Of a DNA stretch of 64,000 bases, positions 50,914 to 60,753 are shown one piece after another. A program made the position numbers and the translations under genes. Under the pieces are notes generated by a model. It did not search any database. It had not been told where the DNA came from and worked only from the letters and a program-made list of their open reading frames with translations. How positions within the stretch are numbered: the stretch's first letter is position 1; every line of letters begins with the position of its first letter. The stretch comes from Vibrio campbellii CAIM 519 = NBRC 15631 = ATCC 25920 (GTDB taxonomy: Bacteria > Pseudomonadota > Gammaproteobacteria > Enterobacterales > Vibrionaceae): contig NZ_CP015864.1 in assembly GCF_002163755.1 (NCBI RefSeq), positions 806,001 to 870,000 on the forward strand, in the 5' to 3' direction.

Positions 50914-51292
50914 TGGGATCCTACTTAATTAAACAAAAAAACAGTCCCATATGCTCTTCCAATTCGATACTGATCCATCCGTTTACTAAATCCGTTCAGA
51001 CAGGAGCTAGTACAGTACACAACCGCGATAAGCCATTAGGGACGACTAAGGGAGGCGGATTATTCCTTAAATGCATAAAAAAAGCTAGAAAAAATTGAAT
51101 TACATCACAATTTATTCTCACTAATGGTATTTTTCGCATAAATTTCCACCTCTCCCCCCATTCTCCGGAGAGAAAAGCACCAGTACGCCGTTCAATTCAT
51201 CAATAATTCACAGCGAATTTGTGTGCTTTAGGTAGTAATAATAGTGCGTAATGATTATAGTGTGCCCAATTCCATTGGTAAGTTAAGAAAAG
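50914..51292. other. Divergent leader region of deaD and rnb
   Basis: About 380 bp without a gene. It must hold both promoters and probably a long deaD leader. I see no certain boxes. Confidence 0.6.
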
Positions 51293-53296
51293 ATGTTTCA
51301 AGATAACCCGCTATTAGCTCAGCTTAAGCAGCAAATCCAAGAAAACCTGCCTAAAAAAGAAGGCTCAATCAAAGCAACTGATAAAGGCTTTGGCTTCCTG
51401 GAAGTGGACAGCAAAACCAGCTTCTTCATCCCACCAGCGTACATGAAAAAGTGCATGCACGGCGACAAAGTCGTTGCCATTATCCGCACTGAAAACGAAC
51501 GTGAAGTCGCTGAACCACAAGAGCTGCTAGAACAAGCTGTAACTCGCTTTATTGGCCGAGTAAAAATGTTCAAAGGCAAGCTAAACGTTGCACCCGATCA
51601 CCCACAGCTGAAAAAGCTCTCCCTTAAAGCCAAACTAAAGAAAGGCCTAAGACCTGACGAGTTCGTAGAAGGCGATTGGGTTGTTGCGCATCTTATTCGC
51701 CACCCGCTTAAAGGCGATAACTCCTTCTTCGTAGAAATTTCTGAGAAGATTACCGATGCAAACGACAAGATTGCGCCTTGGTGGGTAACGCTAGCGCAAA
51801 ACGATCTACCAAACTCTGAACCAGCAGGCATCGAGAACTGGGAACTAAAAGACGACGCGGATCTAGAACGCGTAGACATGACTCACGTTCCTTTCGTGAC
51901 TATCGATGGTGAATCAACCAAAGATATGGACGATGCACTGTACGCGAAGAAAACAGAATCTGGCGATTTCGAACTCACTATCGCAATCGCAGACCCAACA
52001 GCGTACATCACACCTGAAGATGACATGGATAAAGTCGCGCGTGAACGTGGCTACACTATCTACCTACCAGGTCGTAACATCCCAATGCTGCCTCGCGATC
52101 TAGCGGACAACTTGTGTTCTCTAATCGAAGGTGAAATCCGCCCTGCTATCTGCTGTACAGTAACAGTAAACAAAGATGGTGTGATTGGTGATGACATTAA
52201 CTTCTTCGCAGCCAACATCAAATCACATGCTCGTCTAGCATACGACAACGTATCTGATTGGCTAGAAACCGGCAGCTCGGATAAATGGCAACCGTCAGAA
52301 GAGATCGCGACTATCCTTCGTGACCTATACGATTTCTCTCGCGCCCGTGCTGAGTGGCGTGAAAAGAACGCTGTTGTGTTCCCAGACCGTCCTGACTACC
52401 GCTTCGAACTAAGCGAAGACAACGACGTTGTTGCGATCCACGCTGACATGCGTCGTAGCGCAAACCGCCTAGTTGAAGAGTCAATGATCACAGCAAACAT
52501 CTGTGCGGGTCGTACACTACGCGAGAAATTTGAAACAGGCGTATTCAACACACACGCTGGCTTCAAAGCTGAGAAAATTGAAGAAGTGGTTGAACTGGTA
52601 AACCCAGAAGGCGCACTAGAGTTCACTGCTGAATCTATCGCAACACTAGAAGGCTTCGCAGCGCTTCGTCGTTGGTTAGGTGAGCAAGAGACCTCATACT
52701 TAGATAACCGCATTCGCAAGTTCCAAACGTACAGCGAAGTGGGCAATCAACCTCTTCCTCATTACGCAATGGGTCTTGATATCTACGCGACTTGGACTTC
52801 ACCAATCCGTAAATACGGTGACATGATCAACCACCGCATGCTGAAAGCAGTCATTTTGAACAAAGAACCTGTTCAAAAACCAGACGATGAAGTGGGCGAA
52901 GAGCTGGCTCTGCACCGTAAACATCACAAAATTGCCGAGCGAAACGTATCAGATTGGCTATACGCGCGCACTCTTGCAGAAGAGCCATGCAAACAAACGT
53001 GTTTCACAGGTGAGATTTTTGATATTAATCGTGCTGGTGCACGTGTTCGACTTCTCGAAAATGGCGCAGCGGCCTTTATTCCTGGTAGCTTGATTCTTGA
53101 TAATAAAGAAAGAATTGAGTGTAACGGCGACAACGGTACCATTTCTATCGATAAAGAAGTGGTATACAAGTTAGGTGATACATTGGAAATCGTTCTAGCG
53201 GACGTGAACCAAGAGAACCGCAGCATCGTTGCAAAGCCAACCCAGGTATTTGCTGATAAACCAGCAACACAAGCAGAAGAAACTGTAAGTGAATAA
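51293..53296 (+). CDS. rnb: Exoribonuclease II
   Basis: A 667-residue 3'-5' exoribonuclease (E. coli RNase II has 644). Order: two cold-shock domains (about 20-90 and 90-180), the RNB catalytic domain (about 190-530) and an S1 domain (about 560-645). The catalytic Asp set is D205, D211, D213 and D214 (TIDGESTKDMDDALYA). The DADMRRSANRLVEESM and GLDIYATWTSPIRKYGD stretches are typical. It degrades single-stranded RNA in the cytoplasm, which fits its neighbour deaD, since a helicase would remove structures that stop it. A terminator follows. Confidence 0.97.
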   Translation: MFQDNPLLAQLKQQIQENLPKKEGSIKATDKGFGFLEVDSKTSFFIPPAYMKKCMHGDKVVAIIRTENEREVAEPQELLEQAVTRFIGRVKMFKGKLNVAPDHPQLKKLSLKAKLKKGLRPDEFVEGDWVVAHLIRHPLKGDNSFFVEISEKITDANDKIAPWWVTLAQNDLPNSEPAGIENWELKDDADLERVDMTHVPFVTIDGESTKDMDDALYAKKTESGDFELTIAIADPTAYITPEDDMDKVARERGYTIYLPGRNIPMLPRDLADNLCSLIEGEIRPAICCTVTVNKDGVIGDDINFFAANIKSHARLAYDNVSDWLETGSSDKWQPSEEIATILRDLYDFSRARAEWREKNAVVFPDRPDYRFELSEDNDVVAIHADMRRSANRLVEESMITANICAGRTLREKFETGVFNTHAGFKAEKIEEVVELVNPEGALEFTAESIATLEGFAALRRWLGEQETSYLDNRIRKFQTYSEVGNQPLPHYAMGLDIYATWTSPIRKYGDMINHRMLKAVILNKEPVQKPDDEVGEELALHRKHHKIAERNVSDWLYARTLAEEPCKQTCFTGEIFDINRAGARVRLLENGAAAFIPGSLILDNKERIECNGDNGTISIDKEVVYKLGDTLEIVLADVNQENRSIVAKPTQVFADKPATQAEETVSE

Positions 53297-53311
53297 TACC
53301 GATTGAAGTTT

Positions 53312-53339
53312 AAAGGCGCTCAAGTGAGCGCCTTTTTTA
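53312..53339 (+). terminator. Terminator of rnb
   Basis: A perfect 10-bp stem (53312-53321 with 53326-53335) and an AAGT loop, with a T run. It shows that the next gene's reading frame starting at 53303 cannot be used in full. Confidence 0.9.
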
Positions 53340-53368
53340 TACGTCATGCAAGAAAGATAAGAACGAAT

Positions 53369-54163
53369 ATGCCGAACATTGAGATCATTCGCTTTAATCA
53401 CTTCACTGCTCGCAAAAGTGAACGCTACACCGCCACCCACAACGGCTTATATGTTGTTGAAGAAGGCTCACTCATCATTAACCAGCCAAGTGGTGAGCGA
53501 ATTGAATTAAACGCCGGAGACTTCACCCTTTATAACTCCGCAGACCTACGCAGTGCCGAAGCCAAGCCCGGCGTGTTCAAAGCCGTAGCGCTAGTGTTTG
53601 ATATTGGCTTGTTCAGCGAGTTTAAATCTGCCCATCCAGGCGTACAGTCAGAAACAGAAGAACGTCGCTTCTACCCTTTTTCTTCTGAAAACCAATCCTC
53701 GATTGCAAAGCTTAAAGACACGTTAATTGAGTTAGCGGACAATAAAGCACCGCAATACGCTCAAGGTCATATTGCGCTTTCACTACTATCACTGATGGTC
53801 GAATTACAGCCAGACATTCTATCTATCATTGATGACGCAAGCAGCCTCACCGCGTCTCAGAAGGCGATTAAATACATTGAGAAGAACATCGAGAAAGACA
53901 TCACATTAGAAGCGCTAGCAACGCACATGAGCATGTCTATCGCGACATTGAAACGCAGACTGGCAGCAGAAAACCTCTCGTTCTCGCACATATTGAAGGT
54001 GAAACGCATCAACCACGCAGCAACGCAACTGCGTGTGTCACAGAAGTCGATTACTCAAATTGCATTTGAATCCGGCTTTAAGAGTGCTGCACACTTTAGT
54101 ACCGCGTTTAAATCGATTTACAGCATTACGCCTAAAGAGTTTCGTAGCCAAATTGCGAAGTAA
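53369..54163 (+). CDS. AraC-family transcriptional regulator
   Basis: A 264-residue protein. The N-terminal part (about 1-150) is a small cupin-like domain and the last 100 residues hold the two helix-turn-helix motifs of AraC (ITLEALATHMSMSIATLKRRL and QIAFESGFKSAAHFSTAFKSIYSITPKEFR). The second, with the GFKSxxxFxxxFK pattern, is the family hallmark. It resembles the GadX/Rns/ToxT-like group in layout. The true start is ATG 53369; the frame opens at 53303 inside the rnb terminator. The target is unknown; no operon partner is adjacent. Confidence 0.9.
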   Translation: MPNIEIIRFNHFTARKSERYTATHNGLYVVEEGSLIINQPSGERIELNAGDFTLYNSADLRSAEAKPGVFKAVALVFDIGLFSEFKSAHPGVQSETEERRFYPFSSENQSSIAKLKDTLIELADNKAPQYAQGHIALSLLSLMVELQPDILSIIDDASSLTASQKAIKYIEKNIEKDITLEALATHMSMSIATLKRRLAAENLSFSHILKVKRINHAATQLRVSQKSITQIAFESGFKSAAHFSTAFKSIYSITPKEFRSQIAK

Positions 54164-54228
54164 CGCATGGCATGGCACGAAACGGTGACAGGGTTAACGG
54201 ATAGAGGATTAACAGATAGAAACGGCTG

Positions 54229-54585
54229 TTAGTCCCAGAAACACGCTTGAGGATCGCTCTCTAATTCGGCGAGAAGCACCTCAAGCCTTTCACTCATCGG
54301 TAGCCTTTCATAAGGTACCCACACCAGATCTTCTCCACGATACGTTGGCACGTAGAAACACCAAAGCTGAGTTTTGGCATCAAACAGGATTTTAGCAATG
54401 GGAGACGTATATTCACTGTGCTGTGAATCAAGCAAGAAGTGCGCATGATAAAGCTCAACACCGTTCTCTATGGGCTCGTACAAGCACTTGCCTATCGCTT
54501 CTACCGGCAAATTTACATTGCGCCTAGCGCAGAGCGTTTGAACCAATTTGTGCAGACGACTGGTCGCCATTTGAGACACGGACAT
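54229..54585 (-). CDS. Small DUF3024-like protein
   Basis: A 118-residue soluble protein with no signal or membrane segment. A short N-terminal helix is followed by a compact domain in which VELYHAHFLLDSQHSEYTSPIAKILFDAKTQLWCFYVP gives alternating strands, a pattern I associate with DUF3024 proteins of vibrios and shewanellas. The role is unknown. It is on the minus strand in a gap between AraC and the PstS-like gene, and probably has its own promoter near 54600, where a solo repeat end lies. Confidence 0.7.
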   Translation of the reverse strand: MSVSQMATSRLHKLVQTLCARRNVNLPVEAIGKCLYEPIENGVELYHAHFLLDSQHSEYTSPIAKILFDAKTQLWCFYVPTYRGEDLVWVPYERLPMSERLEVLLAELESDPQACFWD

Positions 54586-54613
54586 GAGCCTACTCCTGAT
54601 ATGTTGTTCTTAG

Positions 54614-54630
54614 TATATACCCAAGTACCT
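54614..54630. repeat. Solo end of the Vibrio inverted-end repeat
   Basis: TATACCCAAGT at 54616-54626 equals the first bases of the repeat at 40408. I see no second end nearby, so it is a remnant or a partial copy in the promoter region of the DUF3024-like gene. Confidence 0.4.
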
Positions 54631-54884
54631 GAGAGAGGCAGAAATCACCATCGAGGAATGCGCTCGCTCAAGGCTAGAATATCACTCCATTTAACGACGA
54701 AAAGCTAACTGCGTCACCTCTTATGTTTCAAATCGGTAAAAGCCGCCCTTCGCATATTATTGATAACTATCCGTTTAAAGCGAGAGCAATCGATCATTCG
54801 CTATGGATATCGATGCGCATTCACAAAAGTGTAACCTGAACGAAATATGATGAGCGCTGCTTTATACCGTATTTGGAGTTCAAT

Positions 54885-55712
54885 ATGTTACGTCTTTCTG
54901 TGGCGACCTTACTAGCCATGGCTCTGTCCCTTCCTTCTGCTGTGGCAAAAGAAGTCAATATTTCCGGTTCTACCTCTGTTGCACGCGTAATGGATGTACT
55001 GGCTGAAGAATATAATAAAACGCATCCTGACGATTACATTGCCGTACAGGGCATTGGCTCAAGCGCTGGTATCACTATGGTGAACAAGGGCGTGGTTGAG
55101 ATTGGAATGAGCTCGCGCTACTTAACAGAAAGAGAGAAAGGCGAAGACCTCAACGTATTCCCTATCGCTTACGATGGTCTTGCTGTTGTTGTTAACCGCA
55201 CTAACTCTGTCACCAACCTTTCGGAGCAACAACTGTTTGATATCTACAAAGGTAAAATCGACAATTGGAAACAAGTCGGCGGCGCAGACCAACCCATTGC
55301 CGTGGTAACACGTGAAGCGTCTTCTGGCTCTCGCTATAGCTTTGAAAGCTTGCTAGGCCTTACTAAGGTCATCAACGACCGTTTAGTATCGGACATCAAC
55401 CCAAACAACCTAGTGGTAAACAGCAACAGCATGGTAAAAACCATTGTTAACCACAACCCGCACGCTATCGGCTTTATCTCCGTCGGCTCAGTGGATCGCT
55501 CAATAAAAGCGATTCAGTTTGAAGGTACCGATCCAACCGCAAGCAACATCGCCAACCACAAGTACAAACTGGCTCGCCCTTTCTTAGTTCTGTACAAAGT
55601 AGATGGTTTGGATAACGCAGGCAAAGAGTTCGTGAAGTTCCTGAAATCGGAACAAGGCCAAAAAGCGATTGCCGATTACGGCTACACACCCGTGAAAAGC
55701 TTTAACCAATAA
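54885..55712 (+). CDS. PstS-like phosphate-binding periplasmic protein
   Basis: A 275-residue secreted protein. The signal peptide ends near residue 21 (LPSAVA). The mature part is a class II solute-binding fold of the PstS kind: SGSTSVARVMD, GIGSSAGITMVNKG, GMSSRYLTEREKG and REASSGSRYSFE are the phosphate-binding loops. It is shorter than E. coli PstS (about 320 residues). I start at ATG 54885, with GGAG eight bases upstream; the TTG at 54873 adds four residues. No pstCAB is adjacent, so it is either a stand-alone binding protein or a phosphate sensor. A terminator follows. Confidence 0.9.
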   Translation: MLRLSVATLLAMALSLPSAVAKEVNISGSTSVARVMDVLAEEYNKTHPDDYIAVQGIGSSAGITMVNKGVVEIGMSSRYLTEREKGEDLNVFPIAYDGLAVVVNRTNSVTNLSEQQLFDIYKGKIDNWKQVGGADQPIAVVTREASSGSRYSFESLLGLTKVINDRLVSDINPNNLVVNSNSMVKTIVNHNPHAIGFISVGSVDRSIKAIQFEGTDPTASNIANHKYKLARPFLVLYKVDGLDNAGKEFVKFLKSEQGQKAIADYGYTPVKSFNQ

Positions 55713-55723
55713 AACGCAAACAT

Positions 55724-55757
55724 AAAAAAAGAGAGCCAAATCCGGCTCTCTTTTTTT
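55724..55757. terminator. Bidirectional terminator between the PstS-like and MaoC genes
   Basis: A perfect 14-bp stem (55724-55737 with 55744-55757) with A and T runs at the outer ends and a 6-base loop. Confidence 0.92.
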
Positions 55758-55777
55758 ATTTGAATCTTTGAATTCGA

Positions 55778-56458
55778 TTAGAAGTGCAATTGAATCACTG
55801 AAACAACCACAGCACCAGGTCGACGCACACCTTCGATTTCTACTTTGATTTCACGCTCGATCTCAAGACCTTTCTTAATTGGAGTAATTTTAGTTAGCGT
55901 ACTTGATGCACGAACATTATTACCCGCTTTCACTGGGTAAGGGAAACGCACTTGGTTCAGACCTAGGTTCACCACTAGCTTCGCCGTTGGGAACATTGGG
56001 TTTGATGGATCAACAGAGTCTGTCAGCTTAGGCAACAGCGCTAGTGTTAGGAAACCGTGTGCGATCGTCGTTTTGAATGGAGACTCAGAAGCAGCACGCT
56101 CAGGATCCGTGTGAATCCATTGCATATCTTCAGTTACAGAACCGAATTGGTTAATACGCTCTTGAGATACATAAACCCAGTCACCCACGTGAATCACTTC
56201 GCCCACCTTGTCGCTTAGCTCATCAAATAGAACTTGCGCTTCTGGCTTAAGCACGATCGGCTCAGGTTGAGGGATCACTTCTTCATTCACAGCAGGTTGC
56301 TGGTGATCGCGTACTTTAGAAAATAAGAAGCTGCTTTGTGCTCGACCTAAGAAGTCACTCCAGTAATCGCGTAGCGTTGGAGACATCCAATTCATAAACT
56401 CTGATTGGTGAGCAGAAATCGCACCAACTTTGTCTTTAAATAGACTTGTGACTTTCAT
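55778..56458 (-). CDS. MaoC-like hydratase family protein
   Basis: A 226-residue protein. The first 75 or so residues are helical, then a hot-dog-fold domain of the MaoC/PhaJ kind follows: the DWVYVSQERINQFGSVTEDMQWIHTDPERA stretch holds the conserved Asp and His of the hydratase motif, and AHGFLTLALLPKL is its partner. By family it hydrates enoyl-CoA or makes (R)-3-hydroxyacyl-CoA. The N-terminal extension is unusual and resembles the phasin-type helical segment of some PHA-related proteins. Substrate not known. It is alone on the minus strand. Confidence 0.88.
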   Translation of the reverse strand: MKVTSLFKDKVGAISAHQSEFMNWMSPTLRDYWSDFLGRAQSSFLFSKVRDHQQPAVNEEVIPQPEPIVLKPEAQVLFDELSDKVGEVIHVGDWVYVSQERINQFGSVTEDMQWIHTDPERAASESPFKTTIAHGFLTLALLPKLTDSVDPSNPMFPTAKLVVNLGLNQVRFPYPVKAGNNVRASSTLTKITPIKKGLEIEREIKVEIEGVRRPGAVVVSVIQLHF

Positions 56459-56746
56459 AAAAACCCTTAGATAAATTCAGCACAACTGGCTCTACCAGTG
56501 AATTTTGAATTAGTTCACATTATGTTGCAAACACTTTCGGGCGAACACATGTTTACTCAAAGTCATTTAGTTCTTATTTTTCATGAGGATATAAATAAAA
56601 CACTATTTTATTAAGTCACCACAACATAACGTAAATACTCTACAGAACACTGTAACAATCACCCTTTTGGGTATACCATCGCACTGCTTCCATCTTTAGG
56701 TGTGACCACAAAATAAGCAATCCGTTCTTTTTCATTAAAACAATGC

Positions 56747-56775
56747 TTTACAACGTTTCTGCCTCACCCTATTAT
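56747..56775 (+). promoter_or_regulatory. Promoter of tRNA-Ser
   Basis: TTTACA at 56747-56752 and TATTAT at 56770-56775 with exactly 17 bases between, followed by a GC-rich discriminator, 12 bases before the tRNA. This is a strong sigma-70 promoter typical of stable RNA. Confidence 0.85.
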
Positions 56776-56787
56776 ACGTCCCGCAAC

Positions 56788-56878
56788 GGAGAGATGGCTG
56801 AGTGGTTGAAAGCACCGGTCTTGAAAACCGGCATACGTTAATAGCGTATCTAGGGTTCAAATCCCTATCTCTCCGCCA
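56788..56878 (+). tRNA. tRNA-Ser, anticodon UGA
   Basis: The 91-base gene begins GGAGAGA and ends TCTCTCCGCCA, pairing as the acceptor stem with discriminator G and an encoded CCA. The anticodon stem CCGGT/ACCGG holds the loop CTTGAAA, so the anticodon is TGA. The long variable arm (ACGTTA...TAGCGT) marks a class II serine tRNA, and GGTTCAAATCC is the T loop. Confidence 0.98.
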
Positions 56879-57192
56879 CATTTAGAAATCCCGTTGAGAA
56901 ATCAACGGGATTTCGTCGTTTTAGCATTTGGAAAATTACGGGATTTCTAAATCCCTAGTCGTGTGCGACCCCAGCATTCCGCCACATTCTAGTAAAAAGC
57001 CCGCTAAGAGATTAGCGGGCTTTTTCGTACTTCAGTGCTTTAAAGGGATTATCCCAAATCCCTCCTTGAATGCAAGCCCAGCCCCCCGCACATTTAGAAA
57101 GCTCGTTGAGGAATCAACGGGCTTTCGTCGTTATGGCGCTTGGAACATTAAGGGATTTCTAAATCCCTAGTCGTGTGCGACCCCGGCGCTCC
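56877..57192 (+). repeat. Direct repeat of the tRNA-Ser 3' flank, 212 bp apart
   Basis: The 104 bases from 56877 to 56980 recur, ungapped with some substitutions, at 57089-57192: both contain CACATTTAGAAA, a terminator-type hairpin, GGGATTTCTAAATCCC and GTGTGCGACCCC. Between them, at about 56979, a copy of the tRNA end CCGCCACA is followed by a perfect 14-bp terminator (56994-57007 with 57012-57025). The layout suggests lost tandem tRNA genes or past integration at the tRNA end. Confidence 0.8.
56886..56918 (+). terminator. Terminator just after tRNA-Ser
   Basis: A perfect 12-bp stem (56886-56897 with 56902-56913) with a GAAA loop follows the CCA end by eight bases. It has only a short T-rich tail. 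Confidence 0.75.
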
Positions 57193-57349
57193 AGCAATGA
57201 CTGTCCTCTTTTAATCTCTTCTAGATTTACCGACCAAACTCGTACTTCTCGTTATTGTTGAAAATATCTGTACTTCCCCCTTTCTAAGCATGCGTCAGAC
57301 TTGCTATAACTAGAAACAACATAAAAATAAATCATGGAAGACAGACACA

Positions 57350-58797
57350 ATGCCGATTCAATTTCATCAGCTTACTGCCAAGGAAAACACTTCTACTCTC
57401 TCTATCAACGATTGGCAGATTGAAACCGGGGAATCTTGGGGCATATTCAGCTCTGAAGGCGATATAGGTTCAATGCTTGGTGACTTGTTGTGTGGTGAGA
57501 TAAAGCCTGAGTCTGGTGAACTGAACATCGATGGTTACCGGATTGCTCAGGTATCTCTCTCTGAGCAACAACGGCTGTTGGAACTAGAGATAGAAAAAGA
57601 CGACACCGATTTTCTCGACCGTATTGACCAAGGAGTTCCGTTTCTCGCTTGATTTATGAAGCGTGTAAAGATGAAGCACTCACGCAAGCTCTGATTGAAG
57701 ACCTCGACTTATCGCATCTAGCAGAAAGCGGATTCAGAGTGCTATCAACGGGTGAAACACGACGAGTCATGCTTGCGAGAGCACTCGCAGTAAAACCCGA
57801 TCTGGTGTTGTTAGACAACCCATTTACCGGTTTAGATGTCGCGCACCGTGCGTCATTAGCAACGTATCTACAGACACTCTCTCAATCGGTACAAATGCTG
57901 ATTACGTTTTCCCGTGAATCTGACATGCCCGACTGGATAGAACGTATTGCGCTGTTCAATGGTGGCAAGCTCGATAGTACCATGGACCGACAGAGCTGGG
58001 ATCAGCACCCTATCATTGCACAGATAAAAGCGCAGTCAGAAAAACAAAGCGAGGAGATGATGGCGCTGATTCGTCAGCATCAGCACTCGACGCATTTCGA
58101 CAACCCTATCTTTGAGTTAAAGAACGGTAAGGTGGAATACACTGAGAAAACCATTTTCACCGATTTGAGTTGGCGTATCGATAAAGGTCAACACTGGCAA
58201 GTTAAAGGCCCAAATGGCTGCGGGAAAAGCACATTACTAGGCCTTATCTTTGGTGATCATCCCCAATGTTACAGCAACGACATCCACATCTTTGGTAAAA
58301 AGCGTGGCAGTGGCGAGACCATTTGGGAAATTAAGCAGCACATTGGCATGGTGTCTTCAACGTTACATCTCCAGTACCGCGTGAACTGCAGTGCATTAGA
58401 AGTCATTCTGTCGGGCTTTTATGACTCCATTGGACTGTATTCTCAACCAAGCAAAAAAGAAATCAACATCGCGAAAGAGTGGCTGACGATTCTCCATATT
58501 GCGCAAAACGAGAAGACCTCCTTTAAACAACTAGAGTATGGTCAACAACGTTTATTGCTGATTGCTAGAGCGATAGTGAAACAGCCTACTCTGTTGATTT
58601 TGGACGAGCCTTATCAAGGATTAGATTACTTAGGGCGAGTTCTTGTGAAAAATACACTAGAGCTAATCGCGAAAGAAAATCTAAGCCAACTTCTCTACGT
58701 TTCCCATTATCAAGAAGATGGCTTAGACAGCATTCAAAACTATCTTGAGTTTAAGTTCGATCAAGCGTCTCAATGTTACAAGGGGCACATCGAATAA
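57350..58797 (+). pseudogene. modF: modF homologue, ABC ATPase split by a one-base frameshift
   Basis: Two frames make one gene. The first (57350-57652, 100 residues) is the N-terminal domain start; the second (from 57649, 382 residues) continues the ModF alignment, with LSTGETRRVMLARAL, GPNGCGKSTLLGL (second Walker A), and a VKQPTLLILDEPYQGLD Walker B. At about 57633 the sequence reads CAAGGAGTTCC; adding one A after GGA restores the frame and gives a 482-codon ORF, the length of E. coli ModF (490). The first nucleotide-binding domain has no Walker A lysine, which is not ancestral to E. coli ModF. Either a real deletion or a sequencing error. ModF is a two-domain ABC ATPase linked to molybdate uptake, though no other mod gene is present here. 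Confidence 0.9.
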
Positions 58798-58801
58798 ACG
58801 T

Positions 58802-60271
58802 CTACTCTCTATTGCCAACCACTTCGGCATAAGGGAGTGGCTTGGCATAGAAGTAACCTTGATGAATGTTCACCCCTAGCGCTTTTAAGTAGTCCGCTTG
58901 CTCTTTTGTCTCTACGCCTTCTGCAACCAACTCAACACTTAAATCGCCAGCCAGCCTGACTATGGCGTGTAATACTGACGAATTAACACTCTCAATCCCA
59001 ATAGTGTCGACAAAGCACTTATCGATTTTCAAGTAATCGACCTTCATGTGCTGTAATACGGCTAAGGCGGTTTGCCCTGTACCAAAATCATCGATAAGCA
59101 CTTGAATACCGTGGACTCGCAGAGCAGCGATATGTTGAATGGCGTTACTGTCTATCAACTGCCTTTCGGTAATTTCAATCCCTAATTCGACGTTGTGTTG
59201 TTTTAAAGTACGATGAATGTTCTCAATTTTTCTTATCACATGGGAATCAGATAAATAACCAGGCGGTACGTTGACGCCCAAATGTATCGACTCTTCCAAT
59301 TTAACTTTTGAGAAGTCTTCGCAGGCTTTATCCAACACAAAGTCAGTTAGGCTTTCTACCAACCCACTCTCTTCTGCCACAGGTACAAATTCATCCGGAG
59401 AGATAAAACCTCTCAGTTTATGCGGCCATCGAACCAATGCCTCATAACCAAAGACTTTGCCTGTTTGAGCATCCACTTGAGGTTGATAGTAGAGCTTCAA
59501 TTCACGCTTTCTGATTGCTTTTTTAAGCTCAGAGACCATGTTGCGCTGTGGATCGATAAAGCGACGGACGAGAAAAATGAATAAGTAAAAGGTCAGTAAA
59601 GCAGGAATGGAAGAATAGAAGGATGAGAAACGCTTTTGCTCGATAAAATCGTCACTTGCTTCAATTAAGATCTCATAATCGAAACTCGAAGAGTAATAAA
59701 GCGCAGTTTCGTTCTCACCATCTTTCGTTAAATCCATTGGTGCAGACTCATCACCAACAAAAATAGCAGTACGTTTAAGTCTAAAGTCATTTCGGTAACC
59801 AACCGTGGCAGCAAAGTAGTCTCGGTCGATGATGGTCACTGCTCTGTATTCAGGATGCTCTTCGCTAGTAATACTTAAGAACAAAACCTGATCTGGATAA
59901 CCATTTACACGACCAAGTGAGAGTGTCTCTGGGCGATACACTTGGATATAGTCATCCGCAGGACGGGATATCGCACCGAGCTTTGACGAGCAGATTATTT
60001 CATCATCCTTGAGAATGAGCATCTCGTCGATGTGACGCTCGAACATTAAGTTATACTGTAGAGCCTCGCAATGCTCAGGGCGTAACAGGGCAGTGCGATT
60101 CTCTGCCTTAATCTGGTGAAAAATCTCCTCCACAACTGGAGTATCGTTATCAAGAATATGGACAAGATTTCGCTGAACACTTTGGTGAGATGAATAAAGT
60201 ACTTCTGCCGCAACCAACGGTATAGGCAGAAGAAAAATAATGGCTTTTTTCAAAAGCTCTTTCTTTATCAT
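58802..60271 (-). CDS. CSS-motif EAL phosphodiesterase
   Basis: A 489-residue membrane protein. A membrane helix (about 10-27) is followed by a periplasmic CSS domain (about 30-215) with the CSSKLG motif (C94) and a second Cys at 68, then a second helix (about 218-236) and a cytoplasmic EAL domain (about 245-485). The EAL signature FGYEALVRW and the DDFGTGQTALAVL, KIDKCF and VAEGVE blocks are intact, so it should hydrolyse cyclic di-GMP. CSS-domain enzymes are known to be redox-controlled through the two Cys. It is convergent with modF, leaving a gap of only four bases. Confidence 0.93.
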   Translation of the reverse strand: MIKKELLKKAIIFLLPIPLVAAEVLYSSHQSVQRNLVHILDNDTPVVEEIFHQIKAENRTALLRPEHCEALQYNLMFERHIDEMLILKDDEIICSSKLGAISRPADDYIQVYRPETLSLGRVNGYPDQVLFLSITSEEHPEYRAVTIIDRDYFAATVGYRNDFRLKRTAIFVGDESAPMDLTKDGENETALYYSSSFDYEILIEASDDFIEQKRFSSFYSSIPALLTFYLFIFLVRRFIDPQRNMVSELKKAIRKRELKLYYQPQVDAQTGKVFGYEALVRWPHKLRGFISPDEFVPVAEESGLVESLTDFVLDKACEDFSKVKLEESIHLGVNVPPGYLSDSHVIRKIENIHRTLKQHNVELGIEITERQLIDSNAIQHIAALRVHGIQVLIDDFGTGQTALAVLQHMKVDYLKIDKCFVDTIGIESVNSSVLHAIVRLAGDLSVELVAEGVETKEQADYLKALGVNIHQGYFYAKPLPYAEVVGNRE

Positions 60272-60753
60272 TTAAATATTGTCTCTTCTGAATAAAACTA
60301 GGTAGCGAAAGAGTAAGTAGTGCCTTTCTATCAACTACTTATTGAGGCTCATTACTAAAAGGCACGACTATACCAATCTATCGATTGAGTATGGTTAACA
60401 AAATACAAAGCAGCAAACATAACAATGAGTTATTGATATGCGACTCATTTCAAAAAAGGAGTGTATCAATTTTCCTTACCCAAGTGCGATCCGTTAAGAG
60501 AAATTCACACAAAATTTTCCCACAGACTCTCTATTTTCAGCACAACTGCTCGTCTGGTTGTAGCGTTTTTCGTATTGCGTAAACGCGAATGCCCTCCTAT
60601 CCCAAGACAAACGCGAACCTTTGGGCTGAGACAAACAAAATATTTATAGGCCACTTTCTCACCCTATGGAATATCCATTTCTAATTATTTTCCTTTTCTC
60701 AGCTATTAAGAATTATAGTTGTTGCCTATCCATTATCACGTTACAACACGCTC
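60272..60753. other. Gene-free region between the EAL gene and the IclR gene
   Basis: About 480 bp that carries the promoters of both divergent genes. I see no convincing gene or RNA. Confidence 0.55.

Noticed and set aside
53303..53368. Upstream extension of the AraC gene
   Set aside because: These codons lie in the rnb terminator, and the normal start with the domain N-terminus is ATG 53369.
60385..60649. Two short ORFs upstream of the IclR gene
   Set aside because: Neither has a ribosome site or recognisable motif, and they overlap each other in different frames.
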